Assembly (NCBI GenBank): GCA_004352715.1
Contig: SCFE01000087.1
Span: forward strand, 1,236,822 to 1,300,821
Direction: 5' to 3'
Source: Hofstenia miamia
Lineage: Eukaryota; Xenacoelomorpha; Acoela
DNA length: 64,000 bases
How positions within the stretch are numbered: the stretch's first letter is position 1; each line of letters starts with the position of its first letter. Under the pieces are notes generated by a model. That model was not told the DNA's origin. It did not search any database and saw only the letters and a list, made by a program, of their open reading frames with translations. The position numbers and the translations under genes are program-made. Below are positions 51,331 through 63,735 of the stretch, in pieces.

Positions 51331-54300
51331 TTAATCTTTTCGATATCTAAATAAGAGTTTAACATTATAAACATGTAAATGGTTATTACCTTTATGTCCA
51401 TATGGCAGCGTTTCTATGCTATTTATGAGATAGTGTTTATTATCATAGCATGACAATGCTATACAATTTGACGTCTCTACACTAATTGAATGCATGTGCG
51501 AACATATTCCAGTCATCAGTCTTCGAATGATGCCTTCTTGCAATACAATAGATTTGAAAAGGTCAAAGTTCATTGTCTGCTTCACAGAACGAGTCACACC
51601 TTTTGCACTAGCCATCTCCAACACTTAATGACTGTCATTCATATATTCAATCGAGTATAGTTTCAGTTTTAGTGTCACAAGCTGTGATAATACCCTCTGC
51701 CCAACTCATCCTTTATTTTCAAATATACGTTTTTATTCACATCACTATATAATGGTGAATTCTTTGGATAGTTGGAAAAGTCAAAGTATTGTGAGATGGG
51801 AGCAAGCTCAGTATATAAATTCTCTGATTTAATCTTATACATTAGAGAATCTGTGTCGGAATACAATAATGCAATTCTATTTTTAAAATATGGTTTCATG
51901 ATCTCATAATGAAACTTAAACATGATTAATTTCGATAAATCAAGTATTGCCATTCCAATATAATTTACTTTGTCCCATAAAATATCTTTTTGGCTCATCA
52001 AAACTTGTACCAAATCCTCACTAATGATGTTGTATGATTTAAACTCTGGCTTCTTTATTAATTTCTCCGCTGATTCCAAATCATGTGCAAACTTTATATT
52101 TATTCTCTTTTTCAAATTCTCCACAAATTTACAAAATACTGCATTCGACATTAACTTGTAAAACGCTTTTTCAAAATCGTTTCACACAGCCTTTCTCTTC
52201 TCAGTGTTGAGGTCAATATATGGTTTTAAAAATGTTACCTGTTTAAACTCAAGGGCTTTGTGAAGTTTTGTGATTATCAATTTGTGTTCAATATAAAACT
52301 TTAATACTTCATAGTGCATGATGTAAATTTCTTTCTTATAAAATGTTTGCACTAGTTTGGGTATTGGTGCCAACTTTATTTTTAACTGATTTTTTATTTC
52401 AAGTTGGTATGGTGATAAATGCCTATCTTCTATTGTCATCTTGTGAGGAGCTAGGGGAAAGTAAAAGTGCTCATCGTGTAAATGCTGCGGGTATTCCAGA
52501 TCAACCTCCACCAAATATCCAGTCTTTATATCTTGTGGAATGGACAATATTTCTTCAAGGTTTGCTGAAGGCCATGACAGTCCACCTATAGGAAGGCTCA
52601 TGCACATGGTTCCAGCGTATAGGCTATTTGCATCTCCATAGAACCCATAGGTAGTCTCCTTCTTGGGATTGTAGCCTTCTACCATTGGATTGTTGGCTTT
52701 AAAATAACAATCAGAAAATGTACTGCACATACCTCCATAGATTCCGTCAATTATAAAATTTAATTCTTCTTCATTATGTATAGGATCAAGAGAGATATCC
52801 ATATACTTCAACTTTGCATGCCAGCTAAAGTTTGATAGAGTAAAAAAGTGGGCGGGTCTAGATTATACATCTCCATGCTCTGTATTCTAAATTCGCGTAT
52901 CACATTAAGGAGTGATAAGTTGTCTGCAATCAGGTAATTATTATGGTAATGTTTAAAATTTTTGCATTCTCCCAAGACCCATGTGTTGCCATGTTCAAAG
53001 TCCAACTCCTCCTGGGTTAATTGAATTTTTCCAGTTAATCCATCTCTCCAATGCTCTAAATCTGGAAGGCTCAATTCATTAAATTTATCAAAGCTGTCAA
53101 ACCACGTAAAAGGGAATACACCTTTACCATGGGAAAACGCCTCCGCTTTTTGTTTCCCCATCCGTCATTTAAAAATTTGTATTTTTCCACTCCAATGTTT
53201 TTTGCAAGGTTTGACAGACTTGTAGCTATGAACTGGTAACTATCTAAAAATCTAAGCTCCTTGTATATTGGCTTGTAATTTCCATGTTTATCATTATATC
53301 CGTCTACAGGCACCATCAAACTTAGTGATAAGAACACTTCGGATGTACATGGGACACATGAAACTTTCTCCCCATCTTTCATTTGTAAACTTTTTAATAA
53401 AATATGCATATTGTATTTACTCCCATTATGCATAAAAACTGGTGTAAATTGTGGACTTCAATTTAAAATATTGCAATTATTGTATGCGACGCCTCTTATT
53501 TCTCCGGACAAATGGCAATGATCAATGACTTTAACATCATCCTGTGTAAATGGTTTTTTTACAAAATATACATTTTGTTGCTGATGACAACATAACTCTC
53601 TGCTGCTCCTCTGATATTATTAGTTCACGATGGCGTTGCTTCATCTCATAGGACTGTTTTGCCAATTTCCGTAAATGATTCCAACCATGCTCCATATATT
53701 GTTCACCAGTATATACCTCACATGTTAATAATTTGTCCACGCTACTCGTCGCCACACATACCCCAGATGGAATTTGTTCAACATCTCGTGTTGTATAGCT
53801 TGTAGACAGATTTGGATGAACACTATGTACCTTTCTGGAAATCGCCTCTATATCCAGAGTACCAACTACAGGAACCTAATTTTGAGTGCTGTACGCCTTA
53901 AATTTGATTTTGTCTGATTGGTTCAGGAAAGTAATGTTTGGTTCTGATACTCCATTGCACTTATTCTCATGCTTCTCCAAATTTTCTTTTGATGTAAACA
54001 CAGATAAACATTTTGGGCAGAAAAATCCATCACTTCCATTTTTAAAAAACTGAAGACACAGATTCAAATTTGTAATTGCTAAATAATGACTTTTTTCTTC
54101 TTCTTCAATCAGCAATAAATTGACTGTCTTCTGATGGTGGCATGTAGACATATATGCTGGCACAATATATCGTTCATTTAGTGCATACACATTGACATTT
54201 ATTGAATTCCACATCTCAAAAATGCATACATCATTAATTGACAGTGAGAGCATCAATCCGGAATATTTTAATTCTGAAAGAAATTTCTTCATTCATGTTA

Positions 54301-55067
54301 TTTCACTCCAGTTTTTAATTTCTGGGTGTAGACAGGCTAAGACGGAATAGACAAAGCAGAGATTGGATTGACCAGTTTTCAAGTTTACAAGAAAATTGTT
54401 TCTTTTTAGATATTCAGGTAGTGGAATGTACGATCCTCCACGACTGGGGTGATATTTTGACACTCGTAGACACACTCTATTTATTCTTTTTAAAATAAAC
54501 CCGCTCCCATTCGTATTGTACATGCTAATATAACTTGCAATCTGGTCAACTAGGTTATAGAAATTTGCTTCACTTAGGCCCAATCTAAACACTGATACAG
54601 GGTGTGATGTTGGATGAAGAATAACAATCTTTTCTTCATTATTTTCAATGGGTTTCACCATCTCAATCTCACATGTTAAATAAATTTTCGCAGAATAATG
54701 CATGGAAACGTCGTTTAAGATTACTTGTTGTATTGATTCATGATGGTTTGCAAAGGCCTCATAAATATCAATTGAGTTAAGGTTATTTGAAAGATAACTC
54801 ACAAATGCCCCTCTGCATGCATTTTCTGATCTGTGTATGGCGTATTCATTATCATTGTTCAAAACTGGACTTGTTGAAATCTCATTTGGGTTTTGTTTAT
54901 CAAGATGCCTATGTAGCTCAGCCTTGCTTCCAAAATAGGTTTTGCAATAGAGGCAAAAATTAACTACCATGCGTCTATGCCTTGATTGTAAATGAGACCT
55001 TACTTTTTGTGGGGAGGGGTTATTATATTGACACAAACTGCAGAAATATTGAGACGATGTCTTTGGT
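51331..55067 (-). pseudogene. DNA polymerase B of a Polinton/Maverick-like or related element, copy A
   Basis: Read leftward, it shows C2H2 fingers (55067-54900), another finger (about 54000), a 'LDIEAI' exonuclease-I-like site (about 53850), an endonuclease-VII-like 'DHCHLSGEIRG' (about 53515), 'FMHNGSKYN' (exonuclease II), motif A 'GDANSLYAG' (about 52630), motif B 'NAVFCKFVEN' (about 52140), motif C 'YSDTDSL' (about 51850) and a C-terminal 'LPYGH' (about 51400). This order is that of protein-primed B-family polymerases in animal Polintons and kin, which copy the linear element. It is broken by in-frame stops (near 54293, 53876, 53452 and 52182) and frameshifts (near 53545 in a run of seven A, 53160, 52810 and 51680). 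No integrase, ATPase, protease or capsid gene was found, so the exact class is uncertain. Confidence 0.82.
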
Positions 55068-55621
55068 CTAACTAGACCATGTATTAGTAAAACTCGGAAA
55101 ATATTGATTAAAAAAATTTAAAACACAGATAGAATAATTTAGATTTTAACATAAACACAAGTTGTTTTTCAAGGATGAAATAATTTTGTTTTTGACACAT
55201 ACCTTTTAAAATATATAAACCAGAAGGAGAAAAAATATGTGTAAACATGGTATAGAGGGAAAATAGTAATGTTTGTAAAACATGTAATCAGTAATAGATA
55301 TATAAAACAAATAATACACATGCATGTTTAAATGAAATTATATTTTAACAAAATAAATTGAGTATTCAACCAAAGGCAGTATTTAAAATAAAATTAAATT
55401 ATGTGGTAACACCTCATATTTTTTAAAACTCTTTTAAATAAAATTACATTTAACTAAATAAATAACATCTCAATCACCCTAAAAAACCGGGGTGTTAGAT
55501 AAAAAAATGTAACATTTTTAAAAATAGTTATTAAATTGTAAAAACTCTATCATGTTTTTTTCAAAACGTAAAAGATAGCAAACACAATTTTTTCAAAAAT
55601 AATAAAAAACATGCTATGTTA
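52029..55621. repeat. 3593-bp near-identical direct repeat, copy A
   Basis: Repeated at 55623-59215 with a constant offset of 3594. The few differences include 53808 against 57402 and the regions near 54030 and 54450. It ends exactly at the single N at 55622. Confidence 0.97.
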
Positions 55622-55622
55622 N

Positions 55623-58600
55623 GTTGTATGATTTAAACTCTGGCTTCTTTATTAATTTCTCCGCTGATTCCAAATCATGTGCAAACTTTATATTTATTCT
55701 CTTTTTCAAATTCTCCACAAATTTACAAAATACTGCATTCGACATTAACTTGTAAAACGCTTTTTCAAAATCGTTTCACACAGCCTTTCTCTTCTCAGTG
55801 TTGAGGTCGATATATGGTTTTAAAAATGTTACCTGTTTAAACTCAAGGGCTTTGTGAAGTTTTGTGATTATCAATTTGTGTTCAATATAAAACTTTAATA
55901 CTTCATAGTGCATGATGTAAATTTCTTTCTTATAAAATGTTTGCACTAGTTTGGGTATTGGTGCCAACTTTATTTTTAACTGATTTTTTATTTCAAGTTG
56001 GTATGGTGATAAATGCCTATCTTCTATTGTCATCTTGTGAGGAGCTAGGGGAAAGTAAAAGTGCTCATCGTGTAAATGCTGCGGGTATTCCAGATCAACC
56101 TCCACCAAATATCCAGTCTTTATATCTTGTGGAATGGACAATATTTCTTCAAGGTTTGCTGAAGGCCATGACAGTCCACCTATAGGAAGGCTCATGCACA
56201 TGGTTCCAGCGTATAGGCTATTTGCATCTCCATAGAACCCATAGGTAGTCTCCTTCTTGGGATTGTAGCCTTCTACCATTGGATTGTTGGCTTTAAAATA
56301 ACAATCAGAAAATGTACTGCACATACCTCCATAGATTCCGTCAATTATAAAATTTAATTCTTCTTCATTATGTATAGGATCAAGAGAGATATCCATATAC
56401 TTCAACTTTGCATGCCAGCTAAAGTTTGATAGAGTAAAAAAGTGGGCGGGTCTAGATTATACATCTCCATGCTCTGTATTCTAAATTCGCGTATCACATT
56501 AAGGAGTGATAAGTTGTCTGCAATCAGGTAATTATTATGGTAATGTTTAAAATTTTTGCATTCTCCCAAGACCCATGTGTTGCCATGTTCAAAGTCCAAC
56601 TCCTCCTGGGTTAATTGAATTTTTCCAGTTAATCCATCTCTCCAATGCTCTAAATCTGGAAGGCTCAATTCATTAAATTTATCAAAGCTGTCAAACCACG
56701 TAAAAGGGAATACACCTTTACCATGGGAAAACGCCTCCGCTTTTTGTTTCCCCATCCGTCATTTAAAAATTTGTATTTTTCCACTCCAATGTTTTTTGCA
56801 AGGTTTGACAGACTTGTAGCTATGAACTGGTAACTATCTAAAAATCTAAGCTCCTTGTATATTGGCTTGTAATTTCCATGTTTATCATTATATCCGTCTA
56901 CAGGCACCATCAAACTTAGTGATAAGAATACTTCGGATGTACATGGGACACATGAAACTTTCTCCCCATCTTTCATTTGTAAACTTTTTAATAAAATATG
57001 CATATTGTATTTACTCCCATTATGCATAAAAACTGGTGTAAATTGTGGACTTCAATTTAAAATATTGCAATTATTGTATGCGACGCCTCTTATTTCTCCG
57101 GACAAATGGCAATGATCAATGACTTTAACATCATCCTGTGTAAATGGTTTTTTTACAAAATATACATTTTGTTGCTGATGACAACATAACTCTCTGCTGC
57201 TCCTCTGATATTATTAGTTCACGATGGCGTTGCTTCATCTCATAGGACTGTTTTGCCAATTTCCGTAAATGATTCCAACCATGCTCCATATATTGTTCAC
57301 CAGTATATACCTCACATGTTAATAATTTGTCCACGCTACTCGTCGCCACACATACCCCAGATGGAATTTGTTCAACATCTCGTGTTGTATAGCTTGTAGA
57401 CAGATTAGGCTGAACACTATGTACCTTTCTGGAAATCGCCTCTATATCCAGAGTACCAACTACAGGAACCTAATTTTGAGTGCTGTAAGCTTTAAATTTG
57501 ATTTTGTCTGATTGGTTCAGGAAAGTAATGTTTGGTTCTGATACTCCATTGCACTTATTCTCATGCTTCTCCAAATTTTCTTTTGATGTAAACACAGATA
57601 AACATTTTGGGCAGAAAAATCCATGATTTCCATTTTTAAAAAACTGAAGACACAGATTCAAATTTGTAATTGCTAAATAATGACTTTTTTCTTCTTCTTC
57701 AATCAGCAATAAATTGACTGTCTTCTGATGGTGGCATGTAGACATATATGCTGGCACAATATATCGTTCATTTAGTGCATACACATTGACATTTATTGAA
57801 TTCCACATCTCAAAAATGCATACATCATTAATTGACAGTGAGAGCATCAATCCGGAATATTTTAATTCTGAAAGAAATTTCTTCATTCATGTTATTTCAC
57901 TCCAGTTTTTAATTTCTGGGTGTAGACAGGCTAAGACGGAATAGACAAAGCAGAGATTGGATTGACCAGTTTTCAAGTTTACAAGAAAATTGTTTCTTTT
58001 TAGATATTCAGGTAGTGGAATGTACGATCCTCCATGACTGGGGCAATATTTTGACACTCGTAGACCCACTCTATTTATTCTTTTTAAAATAAACCCGCTC
58101 CCATTCGTATTGTACATGCTAATATAACTTGCAATCTGGTCAACTAGGTTATAGAAATTTGCTTCACTTAGGCCCAATCTAAACACTGATACAGGGTGTG
58201 ATGTTGGATGAAGAATAACAATCTTTTCTTCATTATTTTCAATGGGTTTCACCATCTCAATCTCACATGTTAAATAAATTTTCGCAGAATAATGCATGGA
58301 AACGTCGTTTAAGATTACTTGTTGTATTGATTCATGATGGTTTGCAAAGGCCTCATAAATATCAATTGAGTTAAGGTTATTTGAAAGATAACTCGCAAAT
58401 GCCCCTCTGCATGCATTTTCTGATCTGTGTATGGTGTATTCATTATCATTGTTCAAAACTGGACTTGTTGAAATCTCATTTGGGTGTTGTTTATCAAGAT
58501 GCCTATGTAGCTCAGCCTTGCTTCCAAAATAGGTTTTGCAATAGAGGCAAAAATTAACTACCATGCGTCTATGCCTTGATTGTAAATGAGACCTTACTTT

Positions 58601-59215
58601 TTGTGGGGAGGGGTTATTATATTGACACAAACCACAGAAATATTGAGACGATGTCTTTGGTCTAAATAGACCATGTATTAGTAAAACTCGGAAAATATTG
58701 ATTGAAAAAATTTAAAACACAGATAGAATAATTTAGATTTTAACATAAACACAAGTTGTTTTTCAAGGATGAAATAATTTTGTTTTTGACACATACCTTT
58801 TAAAATATATAAACCAGAAGGAGAAAAAATATGTGTAAACATGGTATAGAGGGAAAATAGTAATGTTTGTAAAACATGTAATCAGTAATAGATATATAAA
58901 ACAAATAATACACATGCATGTTTAAATGAAATTATATTTTAACAAAATAAATTGAGTATTCAACCAAAGGCAGTATTTAAAATAAAATTAAATTATGTGG
59001 TAACACCTCATATTTTTTAAAACTCTTTTAAATAAAATTACATTTAACTAAATAAATAACATCTCAATCACCCTAAAAAACCGGGGTGTTAGATAAAAAA
59101 ATGTAACATTTTTAAAAATAGTTATTAAATTGTAAAAACTCTATCATGTTTTTTTCAAAACGTAAAAGATAGCAAACACAATTTTTTCAAAAATAATAAA
59201 AAACATGCTATGTTA
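55623..59215. repeat. 3593-bp near-identical direct repeat, copy B
   Basis: Starts exactly after the N at 55622. It carries all the coding breaks seen in copy A, so either the duplication came after decay or both are the same locus. Confidence 0.97.
55625..57886 (-). pseudogene. DNA polymerase B pseudogene, copy B (lacks the 3' part)
   Basis: Same gene as copy A but cut off by the N at 55622 shortly after motif B, so motif C and the thumb region are missing. The fingers, the endonuclease-VII-like site and motif A are at the copy-A positions plus 3594. All stops and frameshifts are shared with copy A. One residue pair differs near the second finger (NGNHGF here, NGSDGF in copy A). Confidence 0.82.
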
Positions 59216-61378
59216 TATACTCACATGCTTGAAGCATTTTCGGGCATCACAGTTTTTTGAGTTAATGATGTTTGCTGGATATTGCCGGACTGCATTTGGT
59301 TGTCATAACTAGACATCATCTGATCGACTTGACCCTCAAAATTTTGAGACCAGTCGTCAAAATTTTCTTGCTCTTGTTCTGGGATATTATCAAAGCTAAA
59401 AAAATTTGATTAATACAAAAATTATTACACGTTTTAGATTAAAATATAATTCATAACATAAAAAAATATTTTGTTTTAATAATATACAATAATTGTTGTT
59501 TAGATAAACAGAAAATAATAACTCACTTGCTTAAATTTCCAATTTGCTTTTATAAAGATTATCTTTGATAATCTGTTCGTATTTCGCATTCCATTGAAAG
59601 ATATTTTAAAGCAAAGCATTGAAATAAAACAAAACTGATTTTAACGGGTGAACTCGTAGAATAGCAACGCATGGAACACGCATAACACGTGGACTAAATA
59701 AACAATAATTTAGGGTCAAAAACGATAGGAAACAATAAAATACTCAAAAAGTTTAAAATATAATTGATATAGACTGATACCTTGTCATAATTCAGCATAT
59801 TTGTAGCACGCGATAACATGCAATAGCACGCAGTATATATTTAAGCAATATAGCATATAAAACCACGAAGATATATAAAAATAATGATCTTTAACTAAAA
59901 AATAACAAAATATAATCGTATAATAAAGCAAATCTATAAACTTTTGATTTAAATCAAGTCCTTATCTTAAGTGAAATATCTTCATTAATTGGAATAACAA
60001 TTGTCCTATTTGCTATTTTACAAGCAAAATACATATGAATTCAATTGATCACAATTTTTGAAGAAAAATTTGTATAATACAGTTCAGGGTTTTCAAATCA
60101 AGTTCGAATTTTTACATTACAAGTTCGAGTATTTTCTTAAACAAAATTCTGAGTTCAATCAAGTTTTCTCCTATTTCCGAGTTTGTTTGGTAAAAACATT
60201 TATTGTACAGTCATTCTAAGCTAAAAAATAGTTGTTTGCAATTGGTAAAGAAATTGAAATTTAATTTTTACGGTATTTTCGATAGTGCTTGAGTTTTGAT
60301 GATTTCTCTTTCAAGTTCTTATAATCAAGTTTTGCAAGCTTTTTTGAGTTTGAATTCTTAACATTCCGAGTACTTGAAAACCCTGATAGTTATATTAATT
60401 AATGAATTAAATTTCAATTTAATTCATTAATATAGTAATATGGATTTTCAAAATTGTAATATTAACTACAATTTTCATTTCATTATATTACAAACTAAGG
60501 TTTATTAAGGTTTGCTTTACTATTTAGTCGATAAAATAATCAAATTTTTGTTTAGTCTTATTGCTAGATTCTGAATAAGATTAAAGCTAGTAACAAATGC
60601 TTGTTGAAGCCATCACCCCATATATAGCCAAATTTAATTTTTTGACAATTCATATCATTTTAATATATAATCGCTAATAGTGTATGACAATTTTCATTGT
60701 AAAAGTGTTTTTTGGTGAGATTTGTTTTCGCTGAAATTTGCTGAAGCCCTTCCCATTAATGAAGAAATTTACTAAAAATCAAAACTTAATTTAAACCAAA
60801 AGTCTATAGATTTGCTTAATTATGCGATTATATTTTGTTATTTTTTAGTTAAAGATAATTATTATTAAATGACTTCGTGGTTTTATTTGCTATATTCCTA
60901 AAATATATACCACGTGCTATTGCGTGTTACCGCATGCTACAAATATGCTGAATTATGACAAGGTATCGGTCTATATCAATTATATTTTAAACTTTTTGAG
61001 TATTTTATTGTGTTTCCTATCGTTTTTGACCCTAATAATTGTTTATTTAGTCCGCGTGTTACACATGCTCCGTGTGTCGCTATTCTACAAGTTCACCATT
61101 TTAACCAAAGTTTGAATGAAAGTGAAAAACAAGACATTATAAAATTTTAATACACTAGATATTGAGTTTGTGAAATATTATAACAAGACGCATTGTAAAA
61201 ACATAATTTCTTAGATGAATAATATATGTAAAACAAAACATTGTATATAATAAATAATGACTTACATTGTCTCATCAAAGCTAATTTCTGATGGGCTTTT
61301 GTATAAATTTTCGCTAATGATGGCTTCAAATTGTTGGTTCCAGCCAGCTAAGAATTCACATACATTGGTAGAACTCAT
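57887..61378 (-). CDS. Spliced N-terminal part of the polymerase-element gene (three exons)
   Basis: Two small exons upstream join in phase to the finger-bearing exon. Exon 1 is 61378-61266, exon 2 is 59395-59225 and exon 3 is 58661-57887. Donors are GTAAGT and GTGAGT; acceptors are tttttttag and tctatttag. Both joins are phase 2 and both complete an isoleucine codon. Exon 1 starts MSSTNVCEFLAGWNQQFE; exon 2 is acidic and rich in Q and N, with no known fold. Exon 3 carries two C2H2 fingers ('CGLC...H...H' and 'FCLYCKTYFGSKAELHRH'). The frame stops at a TGA at 57887, after about 350 codons, where homologous polymerases continue. It may be only the intact start of a broken gene, or a shortened zinc-finger protein. 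Confidence 0.68.
59225..59395 (-). CDS. Polymerase-element gene, exon 2
   Basis: 171 nt between tttttttag and GTGAGT, with 56 full codons plus split codons at both ends. It includes 'NIPEQEQENFDDWSQNFEGQ'. There is no known domain, and the exon is absent from length-based frame searches. Confidence 0.65.
59637..59995 (+). repeat. Long inverted repeat, left arm
   Basis: About 320-360 bp that is the reverse complement of 60745-61107, with scattered mismatches and small indels. A long exact block is 'ccttgtcataattcagcata'. It lies within intron 1 of the polymerase-element gene, so it may be a fold-back insertion there. Confidence 0.92.
60399..60430. repeat. 15-bp-arm palindrome between the long inverted arms
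   Basis: TTAATGAATTAAATT, then TC, then AATTTAATTCATTAA. It sits in the loop between the two long arms. Confidence 0.9.
60745..61107 (-). repeat. Long inverted repeat, right arm
   Basis: Partner of 59637-59995; the spacer is about 750 bp. Confidence 0.92.
61266..61378 (-). CDS. Polymerase-element gene, exon 1 (start codon)
   Basis: 37 codons from an ATG at 61378, with an A at -3 (aaaATGAGT), to a consensus donor GTAAGT. It ends 'SEISFDET'. The start choice rests on context and the in-phase splice to exon 2. Confidence 0.65.
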
Positions 61379-62290
61379 TTTCTTTTAAAAAGCAGAATGT
61401 TGAAACTAGACTGTTTAACAATAAATCAAAATGTAGAATGAATTAGGTTTGCTAATCCAGGGTTTGATTTGATTGGCTAGACCACAAACTGAGATATCCA
61501 ATTACGAGGATAATTATGCTAATGCAATTTTGACAGGTTTACATAAAAAGGCTTTTTAATGAATTGACAGATTCTCTGGGAAAAGCTTTTAAAATGTGGT
61601 TAGAACTCAAAGTGATTATTTTGCCGTGTAATTTTTAATGCAGAACCTTCTAAAACATCAAAGTTTTCATTTGATTGACATTACTAATTCGTTTTTCATA
61701 GATTTTTGCAAAAATGGTGACCCTGGATTTTTTAAAATGTAAACTTAACATGTTAGAAATTCATATGTCTTTGTTTGACTTTTTGTAAACAATTTTCAAA
61801 TTTTTTGAATTTGGAATAAAGAACTGTATGGTGTTACTAGTATTATTACCATATATAGACATTTAAAGTTAACCTATCATAAATCTCGCTGGTCTATATA
61901 AAATCTAAATATATTTTAAACAAATAGTCACAATTTTGTTTTGGAGATGATATCAACCACGTTTGACAATGTTTTACAGAATTTTTCAATCATCAAACAC
62001 AAGATGTGCATGTGATCACTGGTTAAAATCAATGGTGTTTCATGATATCAAAAAGGAAATGGAAGGCAATAAAACTACAATGACTAACTAAATTTTTATG
62101 TAGATGAACCTTTTGATATTTATTGCGCATTTTTGCTCACCTTCATTGGACGAGTGAATACTAAAAACCTATCTTGGACATGGTTTTGACTGATTATATG
62201 CTGGCTAATTATAATGCAACCCAAAAGATGCTTGTATCACCAGGAGAGAGGAAATGTGTTCACAATTAATTACAAACATTTAATTATGAG
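61379..62290. other. Upstream flank of polymerase-element gene; no gene seen
   Basis: AT-rich sequence with no recognisable gene. The promoter of the polymerase-element gene would be at its left end. Confidence 0.5.
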
Positions 62291-62299
62291 TAGTTATAA

Positions 62300-63480
62300 T
62301 AGGAGAGACTTGAAGGCACAACTTTTCTTCTGATTGGTTGACTGTATAGTGACGTCACATACATGACATTTTAAGTTTTACTGCTAATGGATTTCAAGAG
62401 CTGATTTAATTAGTGACTCACAAACATTTTTAAGATTAATACTAATTGATTTTTTTTTGACATTTTTAAGGTTATCACTAATAGATTTTCAAGGAGCATT
62501 TTTGACATTTGCAGGCTGAATCATTTTTGTGACATTTGCAGAGATTGCTTTTTGCAATTATTCATATACATGTTTGGGCCAAATTAGTTTACAATGATTC
62601 ATATACATGTCATAGGGGCTCAATTTAGTTTACATTCACATGTTTTGATATAATACTAATTTATATGACTAATTTCATTACATGTTTTTTTAATATATAT
62701 GGCTATATCACATGTTATGCACGCTTACACTTGTTTGCATACACTGGGTTTACATCGCATTTGTGATAATTACTAATATTTTTTATCCATAAAAATTCCT
62801 GACAGCTTGACTGTTTGCAGTGTACAATGTTTAACACGTTTCTATCATTAAATGTAAAAAGCCACATTTTTGTTTTTGTTAATATACAGCACTATCACAC
62901 ATTACATTTTTGAATGACTAATTTTCCACAATTTTGAATGCTTACATGTACATTGTTTAACTCATCTTTTTGGGAACTTTCAAAAATGACTACATTTATT
63001 TTTCAAAAAACACTATTTCATTACAAAAACACCATGTCATTTCTAAGCAAACAAACCATTTTAACCTGAATTGCTAATACAACTAGAAAATATTCAACAT
63101 AGGGTTAAAGAAAAAAGATTTGATAATAATAAAACGTTTTAGAATTTTATAGACATTAGTAAAAAAATGCATTGTCTATGTGTTAAAAACAAAATTCATC
63201 AATTTCTGAAATAAAAAACTGATAATTTTAAGTAAACTGAGGACAACCCACATTTTTAAAACAAGACAAAACATGTATATATTCTAAAAATGTTTCATTT
63301 ATAATAATAATAATAATGGTAAATTACACGAGTAAATTTGTCTATGCTTTAGATCACCTGGTCTCCAACTGTTTTACCATCTGCTAGACACGTATTTTTC
63401 TTCATTCACCATGTATCTTCCATTCTGTCAAACATGCAAATAATAATCTATGTCAAGATTTTTTTAGACATTCTGTTTTA
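62300..63480 (+). repeat. Second copy of the element end (direct repeat, copy 2)
   Basis: Related to about 49650-50700 in the same orientation. Shared blocks include 'gtgacgtcacatac' against 'gtgacgccacatac', 'gttttgatataat', 'ttgttaatatac' and the 63114-63350 block. It suggests that a second element of the same family starts here and leaves the window on the right. Confidence 0.65.
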
Positions 63481-63735
63481 ATACATTATTGCCTATTAAA
63501 TATAGTAATTAAAACACTTTATGTATATTTGTAAGCCAGAGAAATTGATATTAATGAATAAAGGGTAATACATCCCATGTACAGGGATGTGTGGTTTGCC
63601 ATTAACAGCATTATTAGCTGTTAATTGGTACCAGCACCTACTTGCTGGTAACAGTGGCTGTTACCAGCCTCAGCTAACTAATTAAAAACTAGCGCCAATT
63701 AATTACATCAATTCATTACTTAGATAATCAAACTA

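Noticed and set aside
55937-56185. Plus-strand 82-codon frame, also at 52343-52591
   Set aside because: It is the antisense of the polymerase motif A region and is duplicated only because the locus appears twice.
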